Below the pieces are notes generated by a model. It searched no databases. It was not told the DNA's origin and was given only the letters and a program-made list of their open reading frames with translations. Shown piece after piece: positions 26,436-35,612 of a DNA stretch of 64,000 nt. This DNA comes from Rhodoferax sp. (GTDB lineage: Bacteria > Pseudomonadota > Gammaproteobacteria > Burkholderiales > Burkholderiaceae_C): NCBI RefSeq assembly GCF_030697375.1, contig NZ_JAUYQD010000018.1, positions 234,250 to 298,249 on the forward strand, in the 5' to 3' direction. The translations under genes were made by a program, and so were the position numbers. Each line of letters opens with the position of its first letter. Within the stretch, counting starts at the first letter, position 1.

Positions 26436-26477
26436 CCACACAACTCCTCTCGCGCAACAAGCGCACTGGTTGTGTGG
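26436..26477 (+). promoter_or_regulatory. Stem-loop in the rpsA leader
   Basis: CCACACAAC (26436-26444) pairs exactly with GTTGTGTGG (26469-26477). Nested inside are GCGC arms (26452-26455 and 26461-26464). It stands between the aroA-cmk stop and the rpsA start. S1 is known to bind its own leader RNA and repress itself in E. coli; whether this hairpin does so here is inference. Confidence 0.5.
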
Positions 26478-26515
26478 TTCGACAACTTAACCCCGCGGTA
26501 TTTTCCGCAAAACAC

Positions 26516-28198
26516 ATGTCAGAATCTTTCGCAGCCCTATTTGAAGAGTCACAAAAACGCTCTGAAACCCGTATTGGCGAAGTCGTCACCGCTGAAGTCG
26601 TTCGTATCGAACACAGCTTTGTCGTGGTCAATGCCGGTCTCAAATCTGAGGCTTATGTTCCTTTGTCCGAATTCAAGAGCGACAAGGGCGAACTCGAAGT
26701 GCAAGTTGGCGAATTCGTCTCTGTGGCCATCGTGGCCATGGAAAACGGCTACGGCGACACCATCGTCAGCCGCGACACCGCCAAGCGTTTGGCATCGTGG
26801 ATGTCTTTGGAAAAATCCCTGGAATCCGGCGAGTTTGTCACGGGTACCACCAGCGGCAAGGTCAAGGGTGGCCTGACCGTTCTGGTCAACGGCATCCGCG
26901 CTTTCCTGCCAGGTTCGTTGGTTGACACACGTCCTACCAAGGACCTGTCTCCGTACGAGAACAAGACCATGGAATTCAAGGTCATCAAGCTCGACCGCAA
27001 GCGCAACAACGTTGTGTTGTCACGCCGTGCCGTGGTGGAAGCCTCCATGGGCGAAGAGCGCGCCAAGCTCATGCAGAACCTGAAAGAAGGCTCTGTGGTG
27101 CAAGGTGTGGTCAAGAACATCACCGAATACGGTGCATTTGTGGACCTGGGCGGTATCGATGGCCTGTTGCACATCACCGACATGGCATGGCGCCGCGTCC
27201 GTCACCCCTCCGAAGTGGTGACAGCCGGTCAAGAGATCACTGCCAAGATCCTGAAGTTCGACACCGAGAAAAACCGCGTGTCCTTGGGTCTGAAACAAAT
27301 GGGCGACGATCCATGGATGGGCGTCAACCGCCGTTATCCCCAGTCCACCCGTATGTTCGGCAAGATCACCAACATCGCCGACTACGGCGCGTTTGTGGAA
27401 CTCGAACCCGGAATCGAAGGTTTGGTGCACGTGTCCGAAATGGACTGGACCAACAAGAACGTGGCTCCTTCCAAGATCGTTGCCCTGGGTGACGAAGTCG
27501 AAGTCATGGTTCTGGAAATCGACGAAGACAAGCGCCGTATCTCCTTGGGCATGAAGCAGTGCAAGGCCAACCCATGGCAAGAGTTTGCACAAAACACCAA
27601 GCGCGGCGACCGCGTGAAGGGCCCGATCAAATCCATCACCGACTTCGGCGTGTTCGTCGGTCTGGCTGCTGGTATCGACGGTCTGGTGCACCTGTCTGAC
27701 CTGTCTTGGAACGAGTCCGGCGAAACCGCCGTGCGCGAATACAAGAAGGGTCAAGAAGTTGAGGCTTTGGTCTTGGCTGTGGACGTGGACCGCGAGCGCA
27801 TCTCCCTGGGTATCAAGCAGTTGGACTCCGATCCTTTCACCACCTTCGTGTCGATCAACGACAAGGGCCAGGTTGTGACCGGTAAGGTCAAGACAGTGGA
27901 TGCCAAGGGCGCTGAAATCGACCTGGGCGACGACATCATCGGCTACCTGCGCGCTTCCGAAATCTCCCGCGACCGCGTGGAAGATGCCCGCAACGTGCTC
28001 AAAGAAGGTGACGAAGTCACTGCCGTGGTCGTCAACGTGGATCGCAAGACCCGCAACATCCAGTTGTCCATCAAGGCCAAGGATGCTGCTGATCAAAACG
28101 AAGCCATGGCCACCTTGAGCCAGGCCTCTGCCCGTGAAAACGCCGGCACCACCAGCCTGGGCGCTTTGTTGCGTGCCAAGCTCGACAGCAACAATTAA
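26516..28198 (+). CDS. rpsA: 30S ribosomal protein S1
   Basis: A 560-residue protein starting [17 protein letters not shown] with six S1 (OB-fold) repeats. Repeats recur as [40 protein letters not shown], ..[18 protein letters not shown], ..[18 protein letters not shown] and a weaker final one. It unfolds mRNA and delivers it to the ribosome. The cmk-rpsA-ihfB order is conserved in Proteobacteria. A start codon at 26474 is possible but the family start is 26516. Confidence 0.97.
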   Translation: MSESFAALFEESQKRSETRIGEVVTAEVVRIEHSFVVVNAGLKSEAYVPLSEFKSDKGELEVQVGEFVSVAIVAMENGYGDTIVSRDTAKRLASWMSLEKSLESGEFVTGTTSGKVKGGLTVLVNGIRAFLPGSLVDTRPTKDLSPYENKTMEFKVIKLDRKRNNVVLSRRAVVEASMGEERAKLMQNLKEGSVVQGVVKNITEYGAFVDLGGIDGLLHITDMAWRRVRHPSEVVTAGQEITAKILKFDTEKNRVSLGLKQMGDDPWMGVNRRYPQSTRMFGKITNIADYGAFVELEPGIEGLVHVSEMDWTNKNVAPSKIVALGDEVEVMVLEIDEDKRRISLGMKQCKANPWQEFAQNTKRGDRVKGPIKSITDFGVFVGLAAGIDGLVHLSDLSWNESGETAVREYKKGQEVEALVLAVDVDRERISLGIKQLDSDPFTTFVSINDKGQVVTGKVKTVDAKGAEIDLGDDIIGYLRASEISRDRVEDARNVLKEGDEVTAVVVNVDRKTRNIQLSIKAKDAADQNEAMATLSQASARENAGTTSLGALLRAKLDSNN

Positions 28199-28205
28199 TC
28201 CGTTG

Positions 28206-28229
28206 GGGACAGGGCTAAAAATCTGTCCC
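28206..28229 (+). terminator. Hairpin directly after rpsA (weak terminator or RNA-stability element)
   Basis: GGGACAG pairs with CTGTCCC around a 10-nt loop, 8 bases past the rpsA stop, without a T tract. Confidence 0.4.
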
Positions 28230-28262
28230 ACACGATTTTTGACATGTTGTTAATCTGAAGGA

Positions 28263-28297
28263 ACGGCCGGCCGCCTGTGTGCACCGGTCGTTTTTTT
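28263..28297 (+). terminator. Terminator between rpsA and ihfB
   Basis: ACGGCCGG (28263-28270) pairs with CCGGTCGT (28284-28291), with one G-U pair, followed by seven T residues. It lies 21 bases upstream of the ihfB start, so it would also attenuate ihfB. Confidence 0.65.
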
Positions 28298-28317
28298 ATC
28301 GCCCATATTTGAATTCC

Positions 28318-28629
28318 ATGACCCGCTCCGACCTCGTTGAAGAACTGGCCAACCGTTTTGCGCAACTGACCCATCGCGACGCCGAATTTGCCGTCAAGGC
28401 CATTCTGGACGCCATGAACGATGCACTGGTTCGCGGCCACCGGATTGAGATTCGCGGTTTTGGCAGCTTTTCCATCAACCACCGCCCCCCCCGCATGGGT
28501 CGTAACCCGCGCAGCGGCGAAAGTGTGGCCATCCCCGAAAAGCGTGTCCCCCATTTCAAGCCGGGCAAGGCCCTGCGTGAAGCCGTGGACCAGCGTACCG
28601 CTGAACTTCAAACCGACTCCAAGCCCTGA
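28318..28629 (+). CDS. ihfB: Integration host factor subunit beta
   Basis: A 103-residue HU/IHF-family protein starting [17 protein letters not shown]. It has the DNA-binding arm [22 protein letters not shown] and [18 protein letters not shown]. With IhfA it bends DNA in recombination and transcription. The upstream frame (28279) is not needed. Its position after rpsA is conserved. Confidence 0.93.
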   Translation: MTRSDLVEELANRFAQLTHRDAEFAVKAILDAMNDALVRGHRIEIRGFGSFSINHRPPRMGRNPRSGESVAIPEKRVPHFKPGKALREAVDQRTAELQTDSKP

Positions 28630-28666
28630 TCTGAATAGGTAGAATCAGCCGGCACCGAGGAGATCA

Positions 28667-28978
28667 ATGAAACAAGTCGCATGGCTCTTTAAGTGGTTAC
28701 TTAAAGCGGCCATTTTTTTTACCCTTTTCGCTTTCGCGCTGAACAACCAGCACGATGCCACTGTTCGATTTTTCTTCGGTCGACAATGGACCGCTCCGCT
28801 GGTTCTGGTGGTTTTGAGCGCTTTTGCCTTGGGACTGCTGATCGGCATACTGGGCATGGTCCCGCGTTGGTGGCAGCACCGCCGCGATGCTGCGATCGCG
28901 CGTGAAGCGGCCGCTGCCGCTGCCGCCTCGTTGGTGGCAGCCGATAAACCTCCCACGGCGGCGCCCCATGGACTTTGA
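28667..28978 (+). CDS. lapA: LapA family membrane protein (DUF1049)
   Basis: A 103-residue inner-membrane protein with two transmembrane helices (WLLKAAIFFTLFAFALN and LVLVVLSAFALGLLIGILGM) and a cytosolic C-terminal tail rich in Ala and Arg. The NNQHDATVRF loop is typical of LapA. It works with LapB in LPS assembly control. It overlaps lapB by 11 bases; GAGGAGA precedes its start. Confidence 0.88.
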   Translation: MKQVAWLFKWLLKAAIFFTLFAFALNNQHDATVRFFFGRQWTAPLVLVVLSAFALGLLIGILGMVPRWWQHRRDAAIAREAAAAAAASLVAADKPPTAAPHGL

Positions 28979-30125
28979 CATCACCTTGATACTGTTGGGT
29001 CTGCCGGTCGCCTTTGTGCTGGGCTGGATGGCCTCACGCATGGACATGCGTCAACTGCGCATGGAAAACCGCCAGGCACCCAAGGCCTACTTCAAAGGCC
29101 TGAATTTCTTGCTCAACGAGCAACAGGACCAGGCCATTGACGCCTTCATCGAAGCGGTGCAAAGCGACCCCGACACCTCGGAGTTGCATTTCGCTTTGGG
29201 TAATTTGTTCCGCCGCCGGGGCGAATACGAGCGGGCGGTGCGCGTCCACCAGCACCTGCTCTCGCGTGGCGACCTGGAACTGGACGACCGCCACCGTGCC
29301 CAACATGCGCTGGCGCTGGATTACCTCAAGGCTGGCTTGCTGGACCGTTCGGAAGAAGCCCTGCTCAAGCTGGAAGGGACCCGCTTTGAGGCGCAGGCAC
29401 GTCTGGCCTTGTTGGCCAACTACGAACGCTCGCGTGACTGGGAGCACGCAGCCCACATTGCTGAAAAACTGGAGTCCTCCGGCCAAGGCAGCTTCAAGGG
29501 GCGCATGGCCCACTACCTGTGCGAGCAGGCAGCCACCCTGATCGCCGCCAAGGACACGGCACATGCCCAAGCCTTGCTGGAGCAGGCTGTGCAGATTGCC
29601 CCTGATGCACCGCGCGCCCGCGTGGACCTGGCCCGCCTACAAAGCCATTTGGGGGAAGCCCCAAAAGCCTACGCCACTTTGTCTGCCGCCATGACAGCCA
29701 CCCCTGCTGCGGCATCCTTGATTGCACCTCAACTGGCCCACTACGCCATCAGCGCCCAGCGCAGCGCAGACGCTCTGGAACTGCTGAAAACCACGTATGC
29801 GCAAACGCACTCCCTGGATGTGCTGGATGCCATCGTGGCACTGGAAGCCGCAGGTACCAGCGCCACCACAACCGCACGCGAATGGTATGCACACCACCTT
29901 GAAAAAGAACCTTCACTGGTCGCGGCCGCCAAATGGATCGCAGGGGAAAAGCTGGAGCACGAGCAATTCCATCCCCAGGTCCAACGCGCGCTGGACCATG
30001 CCGTCAAACCCCTGACCCGCTACCGCTGCGCAGCCTGTGGCTTTGAAGCCAAACAGCACTTTTGGCAATGCCCCGGCTGCCAAGCCTGGGACAGTTACCC
30101 GGCGCGGCGTGTAGAAGAGTTATGA
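28968..30125 (+). CDS. lapB: LapB, lipopolysaccharide assembly TPR protein
   Basis: A 385-residue protein. It has an N-terminal membrane anchor (TLILLGLPVAFVLGW), about nine TPR-like repeats (for example AIDAFIEAVQSDPDTSELHF), and a C-terminal rubredoxin-type zinc domain CAACGFEAKQHFWQCPGC. In enterobacteria LapB with FtsH controls LpxC turnover. The lapA overlap supports co-function. Confidence 0.92.
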   Translation: MDFDITLILLGLPVAFVLGWMASRMDMRQLRMENRQAPKAYFKGLNFLLNEQQDQAIDAFIEAVQSDPDTSELHFALGNLFRRRGEYERAVRVHQHLLSRGDLELDDRHRAQHALALDYLKAGLLDRSEEALLKLEGTRFEAQARLALLANYERSRDWEHAAHIAEKLESSGQGSFKGRMAHYLCEQAATLIAAKDTAHAQALLEQAVQIAPDAPRARVDLARLQSHLGEAPKAYATLSAAMTATPAAASLIAPQLAHYAISAQRSADALELLKTTYAQTHSLDVLDAIVALEAAGTSATTTAREWYAHHLEKEPSLVAAAKWIAGEKLEHEQFHPQVQRALDHAVKPLTRYRCAACGFEAKQHFWQCPGCQAWDSYPARRVEEL

Positions 30126-30230
30126 ACACCCCCCGGCTTGCCCACTGCGTGTGGCCGCTTTCCCCCTTGCAGGGGGCAACGCCAGTGGCCCGGCAAAGCC
30201 GGTTCCACGGCATTTCTGGTGGAAGACACT
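30126..30230 (+). repeat. Palindromic extragenic repeat between lapB and hldA
   Basis: This 105-base non-coding block is rich in short inverted repeats, such as CCCCCTTGCAGGGGG and CCGGCAAAGCCGG, and contains no start codon with a ribosome site before the hldA start at 30249. It resembles extragenic palindromic units of Comamonadaceae; the family assignment is from memory. Confidence 0.5.
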
Positions 30231-30248
30231 GCGCTCCGAGAAATTGAG

Positions 30249-31187
30249 ATGACAACGATGACTATTACCAAAGAACAAATTTCCGCGGCCCGCGTGCTGG
30301 TCGTGGGCGATGTGATGCTGGACCGCTACTGGTACGGCGCCGTGGACCGCATCAGCCCGGAAGCCCCGGTGCCCGTGGTGCGCATCACCCGTGAAGAAGA
30401 GCGCAATGGCGGCGCCGCCAACGTGGCCTACAACGTGGTGACGCTGGGTGCCCAAGCGTCGCTGTTGACCGTGGTGGGCGACGACGAAGCAAGCCACAAG
30501 CTTGAAGCGCTGGTGGCCCAAACCGGCATACGCACCCACTTTGGTCGGGACGCGGACCTCAAAACCACCGTGAAACTGCGGGTCATTGGTCGGCAACAAC
30601 AGTTGCTGCGCCTGGACTTTGAGAATACCCCGAAAAGCGAAATCCTGGCCACGCAAACCGCCACGTTTGAACACCTTTTACCCCAACACGATGCGGTGCT
30701 GTTCTCGGACTACGGCAAGGGCGGACTGGCCCACGTCAGCGACATGATTGCACGCGCCAGGGCCCTGGGTACCCCCATCCTGATCGACCCCAAGGGCAGC
30801 GATTTTTCACGCTACCAGTACGCCAACGTCATCACCCCCAACCGTGCGGAACTGCAACAGGTCATTGGCCACTGGAGCAGCGAAGACGATCTGCGCACCA
30901 AGGCACACCACTTGCGCGAGCAACTGCACCTGGACGCTGTGCTGCTCACCCGCAGCGAAGAGGGTATGACCCTGTTTGACGGTGCTGGCGAGTTGCATGT
31001 GAGCGCGCAGGCGCGCGAGGTGTTTGATGTCACCGGTGCGGGCGACACCGTCATTGCCACCATGGCATCTTTGGTGGCCGCAGGCATGACCCTGCGCCAG
31101 GCCCTGCCTTTGGCCAACCGCGCCGGTGGCTTGGTGGTGGGTAAATTTGGTACGGCCACTGTGTCGTTTGAGGAATTATTTGCATGA
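30249..31187 (+). CDS. hldA: D-glycero-beta-D-manno-heptose-7-phosphate kinase
   Basis: A 312-residue PfkB/ribokinase-family protein. It has [15 protein letters not shown], the [11 protein letters not shown] substrate loop, [10 protein letters not shown] and the anion-hole [14 protein letters not shown] with the catalytic Asp. It matches the first domain of RfaE/HldE, without the adenylyltransferase domain, so a separate HldC would complete the pathway. It feeds ADP-heptose to HldD, the next gene (ATGA overlap). The ATG may be 30249 or 30258. Confidence 0.9.
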   Translation: MTTMTITKEQISAARVLVVGDVMLDRYWYGAVDRISPEAPVPVVRITREEERNGGAANVAYNVVTLGAQASLLTVVGDDEASHKLEALVAQTGIRTHFGRDADLKTTVKLRVIGRQQQLLRLDFENTPKSEILATQTATFEHLLPQHDAVLFSDYGKGGLAHVSDMIARARALGTPILIDPKGSDFSRYQYANVITPNRAELQQVIGHWSSEDDLRTKAHHLREQLHLDAVLLTRSEEGMTLFDGAGELHVSAQAREVFDVTGAGDTVIATMASLVAAGMTLRQALPLANRAGGLVVGKFGTATVSFEELFA

Positions 31188-32203
31188 CCCGAATCGTTGT
31201 CACCGGCGCGGCCGGTTTTATTGGCTCCAACCTCATCGCCGGGCTCAATGCCCGCGGACACGACGACATCATTGCCGTGGACGACCTGAAGCAGGGCGAC
31301 AAATTCCGCAATCTGGCCGATCTGAAGATTGCCGATTACGTGGACGCCGACACCTTTTACGACGACTTTGCCAATGGCCACTACGGCCAGATCGAAGCGG
31401 TGTTCCACGAAGGCGCCTGCAGCGACACCATGGAGTTGGATGGCAAGTACATGATGGCCAACAACTACACACTGTCCTGGCACCTGTTTCAGGCCTGCCA
31501 GAAGCGTGGTGCGCGCCTGCTGTATGCCTCGTCGGCTGCCACCTACGGCGGCTCCGACACTTTCCGCGAAGACCCGGCGTTTGAGCTGCCGCTGAACGTG
31601 TACGGCTACTCCAAGCTGCTGTTCGACCAGCGCATGCGCCGCGAATGTGGCAATGACTTCCAGCGCACCAAGGCCGGCAAAACCCACCAGGTGGTAGGTT
31701 TTCGCTACTTCAACGTGTATGGCCCCCGCGAGCAACACAAAGGCCGCATGGCCAGTGTCGCGTTTCACCAGTTCAACCAGTTCCGGCTTGATGCCAAGGT
31801 CAAGCTGTTTGGCGAATACGGGGGGTATGCAGCCGGTGGCCAAATGCGCGACTTCGTCTTTATTGACGACGTGGTGGCCGTGAACCTGTGGTTCTTTGAC
31901 CATCCGGCCGAGTCTGGTATTTTTAACCTCGGCTCAGGCCGGGCCCAGCCCTTCAACGATGTCGCCAGCTCGGTCGTCAACAGCATGCGCGCGCTCCAAG
32001 GGGGCGCTGCTTTGCCACTGCAGGCCATTGCCGACCAGGGTCTGGTGGAGTACGTGCCCTTCCCCGACGCCTTGCGCGGCAAATACCAGTGCTACACCCA
32101 GGCCGATTTGACGGCACTGCGTTCCACGGGTTGTGACCACACGTTTGTGGATGTGCAAACCGGGGTTGGCAAGTATGTGCAATGGCTGGCACGCCATGCG
32201 TAA
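31184..32203 (+). CDS. hldD: ADP-L-glycero-D-manno-heptose-6-epimerase
   Basis: A 339-residue short-chain epimerase. It has the Rossmann motif [13 protein letters not shown], the region [16 protein letters not shown], the YGYSK catalytic segment and [19 protein letters not shown]. It converts ADP-D,D-heptose to the L,D form for LPS inner core. It is coupled to hldA (ATGA) and overlaps the ComEA gene at its end. Confidence 0.95.
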   Translation: MTRIVVTGAAGFIGSNLIAGLNARGHDDIIAVDDLKQGDKFRNLADLKIADYVDADTFYDDFANGHYGQIEAVFHEGACSDTMELDGKYMMANNYTLSWHLFQACQKRGARLLYASSAATYGGSDTFREDPAFELPLNVYGYSKLLFDQRMRRECGNDFQRTKAGKTHQVVGFRYFNVYGPREQHKGRMASVAFHQFNQFRLDAKVKLFGEYGGYAAGGQMRDFVFIDDVVAVNLWFFDHPAESGIFNLGSGRAQPFNDVASSVVNSMRALQGGAALPLQAIADQGLVEYVPFPDALRGKYQCYTQADLTALRSTGCDHTFVDVQTGVGKYVQWLARHA

Positions 32204-32483
32204 ACCACTCCTGCTGCTGGCCATGGCCTTGGCCGCCTCCAGCTGCTTGGCGGCGGTGGAAATCAACCAGGCAACGGAAGCGGAACTCGACAGCGTCAAG
32301 GGCTTGGGGCCCAGCAGCACCGCACGCATTCTCAAGGCGCGCAGTCAAGGCGCTTTCAAGGACTGGGCAGACTTCATGGCCCGCGTCAAAGGCATCAAAC
32401 CCAAAACGGCCGCCAAACTATCCCAGGAGGGGCTCACCGTCAACGATGCGCCTTACCAAGGCCCCAACGCGGCAGCCCAATAA
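32196..32483 (+). CDS. ComEA-like helix-hairpin-helix DNA-binding protein
   Basis: A 95-residue protein with a Sec signal ([20 protein letters not shown]). A single HhH domain follows, with [25 protein letters not shown] and a second [15 protein letters not shown] hairpin. ComEA-type proteins bind DNA in the periplasm during natural transformation; competence genes are not adjacent, so this is family knowledge. It overlaps hldD by 8 bases. Confidence 0.85.
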   Translation: MRKPLLLLAMALAASSCLAAVEINQATEAELDSVKGLGPSSTARILKARSQGAFKDWADFMARVKGIKPKTAAKLSQEGLTVNDAPYQGPNAAAQ

Positions 32484-32878
32484 TGCATGCAGTGCTGGCC
32501 ATCTGCACGGGCGCCAGCATCGGCGCCCTGGCCCGCTGGCAGCTGGGCCTGTGGCTCAACCCGATGGCGGGCGCTATCGGCACCATGCCGCTGGGCACCT
32601 TGGCCGCCAACCTGATTGGCGGCTACCTGGTTGGCATATGCGTCGCGGTATTTCAGGCCCTGCCCCAGCTGGACCCGACATGGCGCCTGGCCCTGGTCAC
32701 GGGGTTTTTGGGTGCACTCACCACCTTCTCCAGCTTCTCCGCCGAGGTGGTGGCCATGCTGGGCCAGCAGCGCTATGCCCTGGCCCTGGGGACTGCAGCA
32801 CTGCATTTGTTGGGCTCTTTGCTGTTGACCGTGGCGGGCATCCGATCTGCTACGTATTTCATAGCTGCTCACGCATAG
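32483..32878 (+). CDS. crcB: Fluoride ion transporter CrcB/FluC
   Basis: A 131-residue four-helix membrane protein. It has IGALARWQLGLWLNP, TLAANLIGGYLVG and the channel signature GALTTFSSFSAEV. It exports fluoride as a dual-topology dimer. The start overlaps the previous stop (TAATG). The last residues, SATYFIAAHA, and the stop codon are supplied by the interspersed repeat at 32846. I see no fluoride riboswitch, as it is inside an operon. Confidence 0.93.
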   Translation: MHAVLAICTGASIGALARWQLGLWLNPMAGAIGTMPLGTLAANLIGGYLVGICVAVFQALPQLDPTWRLALVTGFLGALTTFSSFSAEVVAMLGQQRYALALGTAALHLLGSLLLTVAGIRSATYFIAAHA

Positions 32879-32903
32879 TCTGTATGGGCTAGAGGCCTAT
32901 TTT
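32846..32903 (+). repeat. Interspersed repeat copy 3, forming the 3' end of crcB
   Basis: TCTGCTACGTATTTCATAGCTGCTCACGC and GGGCTAGAGGCCTATTTTG are the two conserved halves. The repeat provides the last ten crcB codons and its TAG stop. Confidence 0.7.
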
Positions 32904-33101
32904 GTTAGAAATCCGCGACACCCTGCTGACTCACGCTGTTTGAGCCGGGCGGATTCCGTCTGGCGCCTTTCGGTAGAGTGCATGTCAGGGTTTCTTCAGC
33001 CGCACAACCGGCGATTGGGCTTAGACTCGGCGGGTCTGCAAGGGGGCAGTATCGGAATGCAGCCGCTGCCACCTCTTTTAATTACAACTGCTGGAGACGC
33101 C

Positions 33102-33704
33102 ATGACACCCTTACTCTCGCTGTCCCGACTGATCGACACGATCAGCACCTGGGTCGGCAAATTCACCATGTGGCTGATTTTGATCACCACCCTCATCAGC
33201 GCGGGCAATGCGCTGGTGCGCAAAATCTTCAACAACAGTTCCAACGGCTTGCTGGAAATCCAGTGGTACCTGTTTGCCGCGGTATTTTTGCTGGGCGCGG
33301 GTTACGGTTTCTTGAAAAACTCGCATGTGCGCATTGACTTTATTTCCAGCAAGCTGAGCGAGCGCGCACGCAACTGGATCGATGTGGTGGGCATCGTGGT
33401 TGTGCTGCTGCCCTTTTGCCTGATCACCATTTCCCTGAGCTGGCCCTTTTTCATGCAGGCGCTCACCAGCGGAGAAATGTCGCAAAACGCCGGTGGCCTG
33501 ATCCGCTGGCCCGCCTATATCCTCATCCCGGTGGGCTTTACCTTGCTGGCGCTACAAGGCGTGTCAGAACTGATTAAGCGCGTCGCCTTTCTCACGGGCA
33601 ACGGCCCCGATGTGCTCAACAGCGAAGACACCAAGTCCGACGAGCAAAAACACCTAGAAGAACTCGAAGCCCAAGCCGCCCGCATGCTGGCAGGAGACAA
33701 ATAA
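33102..33704 (+). CDS. TRAP transporter small permease (DctQ)
   Basis: A 200-residue DctQ-like protein with four transmembrane helices, for example TMWLILITTLISAGNALVRK, with the loop NSSNGLLEIQWYLFAAVFLLG before the second helix. The tail is acidic. The ATG at 33102 follows CTGGAGA; its stop abuts the start of dctM, so the two are coupled. The nearest binding protein of the same system type lies 9 kb away (44663-45745). Confidence 0.88.
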   Translation: MTPLLSLSRLIDTISTWVGKFTMWLILITTLISAGNALVRKIFNNSSNGLLEIQWYLFAAVFLLGAGYGFLKNSHVRIDFISSKLSERARNWIDVVGIVVVLLPFCLITISLSWPFFMQALTSGEMSQNAGGLIRWPAYILIPVGFTLLALQGVSELIKRVAFLTGNGPDVLNSEDTKSDEQKHLEELEAQAARMLAGDK

Positions 33705-35525
33705 ATGCAAACCACTTTCTTGGCACAACAATTTGTGCCCCTTATGTTCTGCGGGCTGTTTGTCCTGCTGCTTACCGGTTTTCCGGTGGCCTTTGGCCTG
33801 GCGGCCACCGGCCTGGCTTTTGGTTTTGTAGGTATTGAGGCGGGTATCTTCCCTGCCGCCATGTTCCAGGCGCTGCCCCTGCGCATCTTCGGCATCATGC
33901 AAAACGACACGCTGCTGGCCATTCCGTTTTTCACCTTCATGGGCATTATTCTGGAACGCTCCGGCATGGCCGAGGATCTGCTGGAAACCGTAGGCCAAGT
34001 GTTTGGCCCGGTGCGCGGCGGCGTGGCCATCGCGGTGATTCTGGTAGGAGCCCTCCTGGCCGCCACCACCGGCGTGGTGGCCGCTGCGGTCATCTCCATG
34101 GGCCTGATTTCCCTGCCCGTGATGCTGCGCTACGGTTACAGCCGCACCATTGCCACCGGCACCATCACCGCCTCGGGCACACTGGCACAGGCCATCCCCC
34201 CTTCGCTGGTACTGATCGTATTGGCGGACCAACTGGGCCGCTCGGTGGGAGACATGTACTCTGGCGCGCTGGTTCCCGGCCTGCTGCTGGTGGGCCTGTA
34301 CATCGCCTTCATCGTGGCCGTGGCCATCTTCAAACCGGCCATGGTGCCCGCACTGCCCCCAGAAGCCCTGCTGTTCAAGGAAGACAACGGCAACTCCGGC
34401 CACAAATCCCTGCTGGCGCTGGTGCTGGTGTGCGCCGGGGTGGGTTATGCCTGGGCCCAGGTACACGATGGCCTGATGACAAAGTGGCTGGAGCGCGCAA
34501 CCGCTTCCCCCGGCGATGAAATCGTCATCCTGTCGCTGACACTGGCCTCCCTGACCGGCCTGGCCCTTGCCATCCTCAACCACATCACCCGCATGGGCCT
34601 GCTGTCCAAACTGGCCGAACAAGTCACCTTTGTGCTGATGCCGCCGCTGATCCTCATCTTCCTGGTGCTGGGTACGATCTTTTTGGGTGTAGCCACCCCC
34701 ACCGAAGGCGGCGCCATGGGTGCGCTGGGCGCCTTGGTATTGGCACTGGGAAAACGCCGCTTGAGCATGCCGCTGATGAAACAGGCGCTGGAGAACACAG
34801 CCAAGCTGGCCTCGTTTGTGCTGTTCATCCTGATTGGCTCCACCGTGTTCAGCTTCACCTTCAACGCGGCCGACGGCCACATCTGGGTGGAACACCTGTT
34901 TGACAAGATTCCGGGCGGCGCCTGGGGCTTCTTGATTGTGGTGAACATCCTGGTGTTCATTCTGGGCTGCTTCATTGACTTCTTCGAGATTGCCTTCATC
35001 GTGATTCCGCTGCTGGCCCCCGTGGCCGAAAAAATCCTGCCCGGCCTGGTACCCGGGATGACCCCCGACCAGGCCATGATCTGGTTTGGCGTGATCATCG
35101 CCATGAACCTGCAAACCTCGTTCCTGACACCGCCGTTTGGCTTTGCCCTGTTCTACCTGCGCAGCGTGGCGGCCAAGTTCGACTACAGGGACCGCGTCAC
35201 CGGCAAGCTGATCCCCTCGGTCAAAACCAGTGAAATCTACAAAGGCTCCATCGCCTTCATCGTGCTGCAAGTGATCATGGTGGTGGCGGTCATTGCCTTC
35301 CCAGTCTTGGTCACCGGGGGCATCGAAAAAGCCGAGTCGCTGAACGCCGACCAGATCATGGAACAACTGGAAATGCCGAAGACCGATGACGCTGCGGACC
35401 CTACCGCTGGCATGGAGGGCGCGGCAGAAGGTGCGCCGGCAGCACCGGACGAGGCTGGCAAAGAGGAAGACCCCATGAAGGCCATGCTGGAAGAGGCGGA
35501 AAAGGACGCCCAGAAAAAACCGTAG
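33705..35525 (+). CDS. TRAP transporter large permease (DctM)
   Basis: A 606-residue protein with about 14 transmembrane helices of the DctM family (SGTLAQAIPPSLVLIVLADQ; GGAMGALGALVLALG). The last about 65 residues (from TDDAADPTAG to EAEKDAQKKP) form an acidic, low-complexity tail not needed for the family fold. Together with DctQ it imports a solute, probably an organic acid as in TakP-type systems; the substrate is unknown. Confidence 0.88.
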   Translation: MQTTFLAQQFVPLMFCGLFVLLLTGFPVAFGLAATGLAFGFVGIEAGIFPAAMFQALPLRIFGIMQNDTLLAIPFFTFMGIILERSGMAEDLLETVGQVFGPVRGGVAIAVILVGALLAATTGVVAAAVISMGLISLPVMLRYGYSRTIATGTITASGTLAQAIPPSLVLIVLADQLGRSVGDMYSGALVPGLLLVGLYIAFIVAVAIFKPAMVPALPPEALLFKEDNGNSGHKSLLALVLVCAGVGYAWAQVHDGLMTKWLERATASPGDEIVILSLTLASLTGLALAILNHITRMGLLSKLAEQVTFVLMPPLILIFLVLGTIFLGVATPTEGGAMGALGALVLALGKRRLSMPLMKQALENTAKLASFVLFILIGSTVFSFTFNAADGHIWVEHLFDKIPGGAWGFLIVVNILVFILGCFIDFFEIAFIVIPLLAPVAEKILPGLVPGMTPDQAMIWFGVIIAMNLQTSFLTPPFGFALFYLRSVAAKFDYRDRVTGKLIPSVKTSEIYKGSIAFIVLQVIMVVAVIAFPVLVTGGIEKAESLNADQIMEQLEMPKTDDAADPTAGMEGAAEGAPAAPDEAGKEEDPMKAMLEEAEKDAQKKP

Positions 35526-35546
35526 CGCAACCATGCGCCTCCATGA

Positions 35547-35571
35547 AAAGGGCTCCGAGAGCCCTTTTTTT
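35547..35571 (+). terminator. Terminator after dctM
   Basis: AAAAGGGCTC-CGA-GAGCCCTTTT followed by T residues, about 20 bases past the stop at 35525. Confidence 0.8.
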
Positions 35572-35612
35572 CCAGCACAAGCCAACCATAAAATGCAACG
35601 AGGAAGACACCC

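Noticed and set aside
32300..32482. Fluoride riboswitch upstream of crcB
   Set aside because: crcB overlaps the previous stop codon (TAATG) and the upstream sequence is coding for the ComEA-like protein; no riboswitch-like structure was seen.
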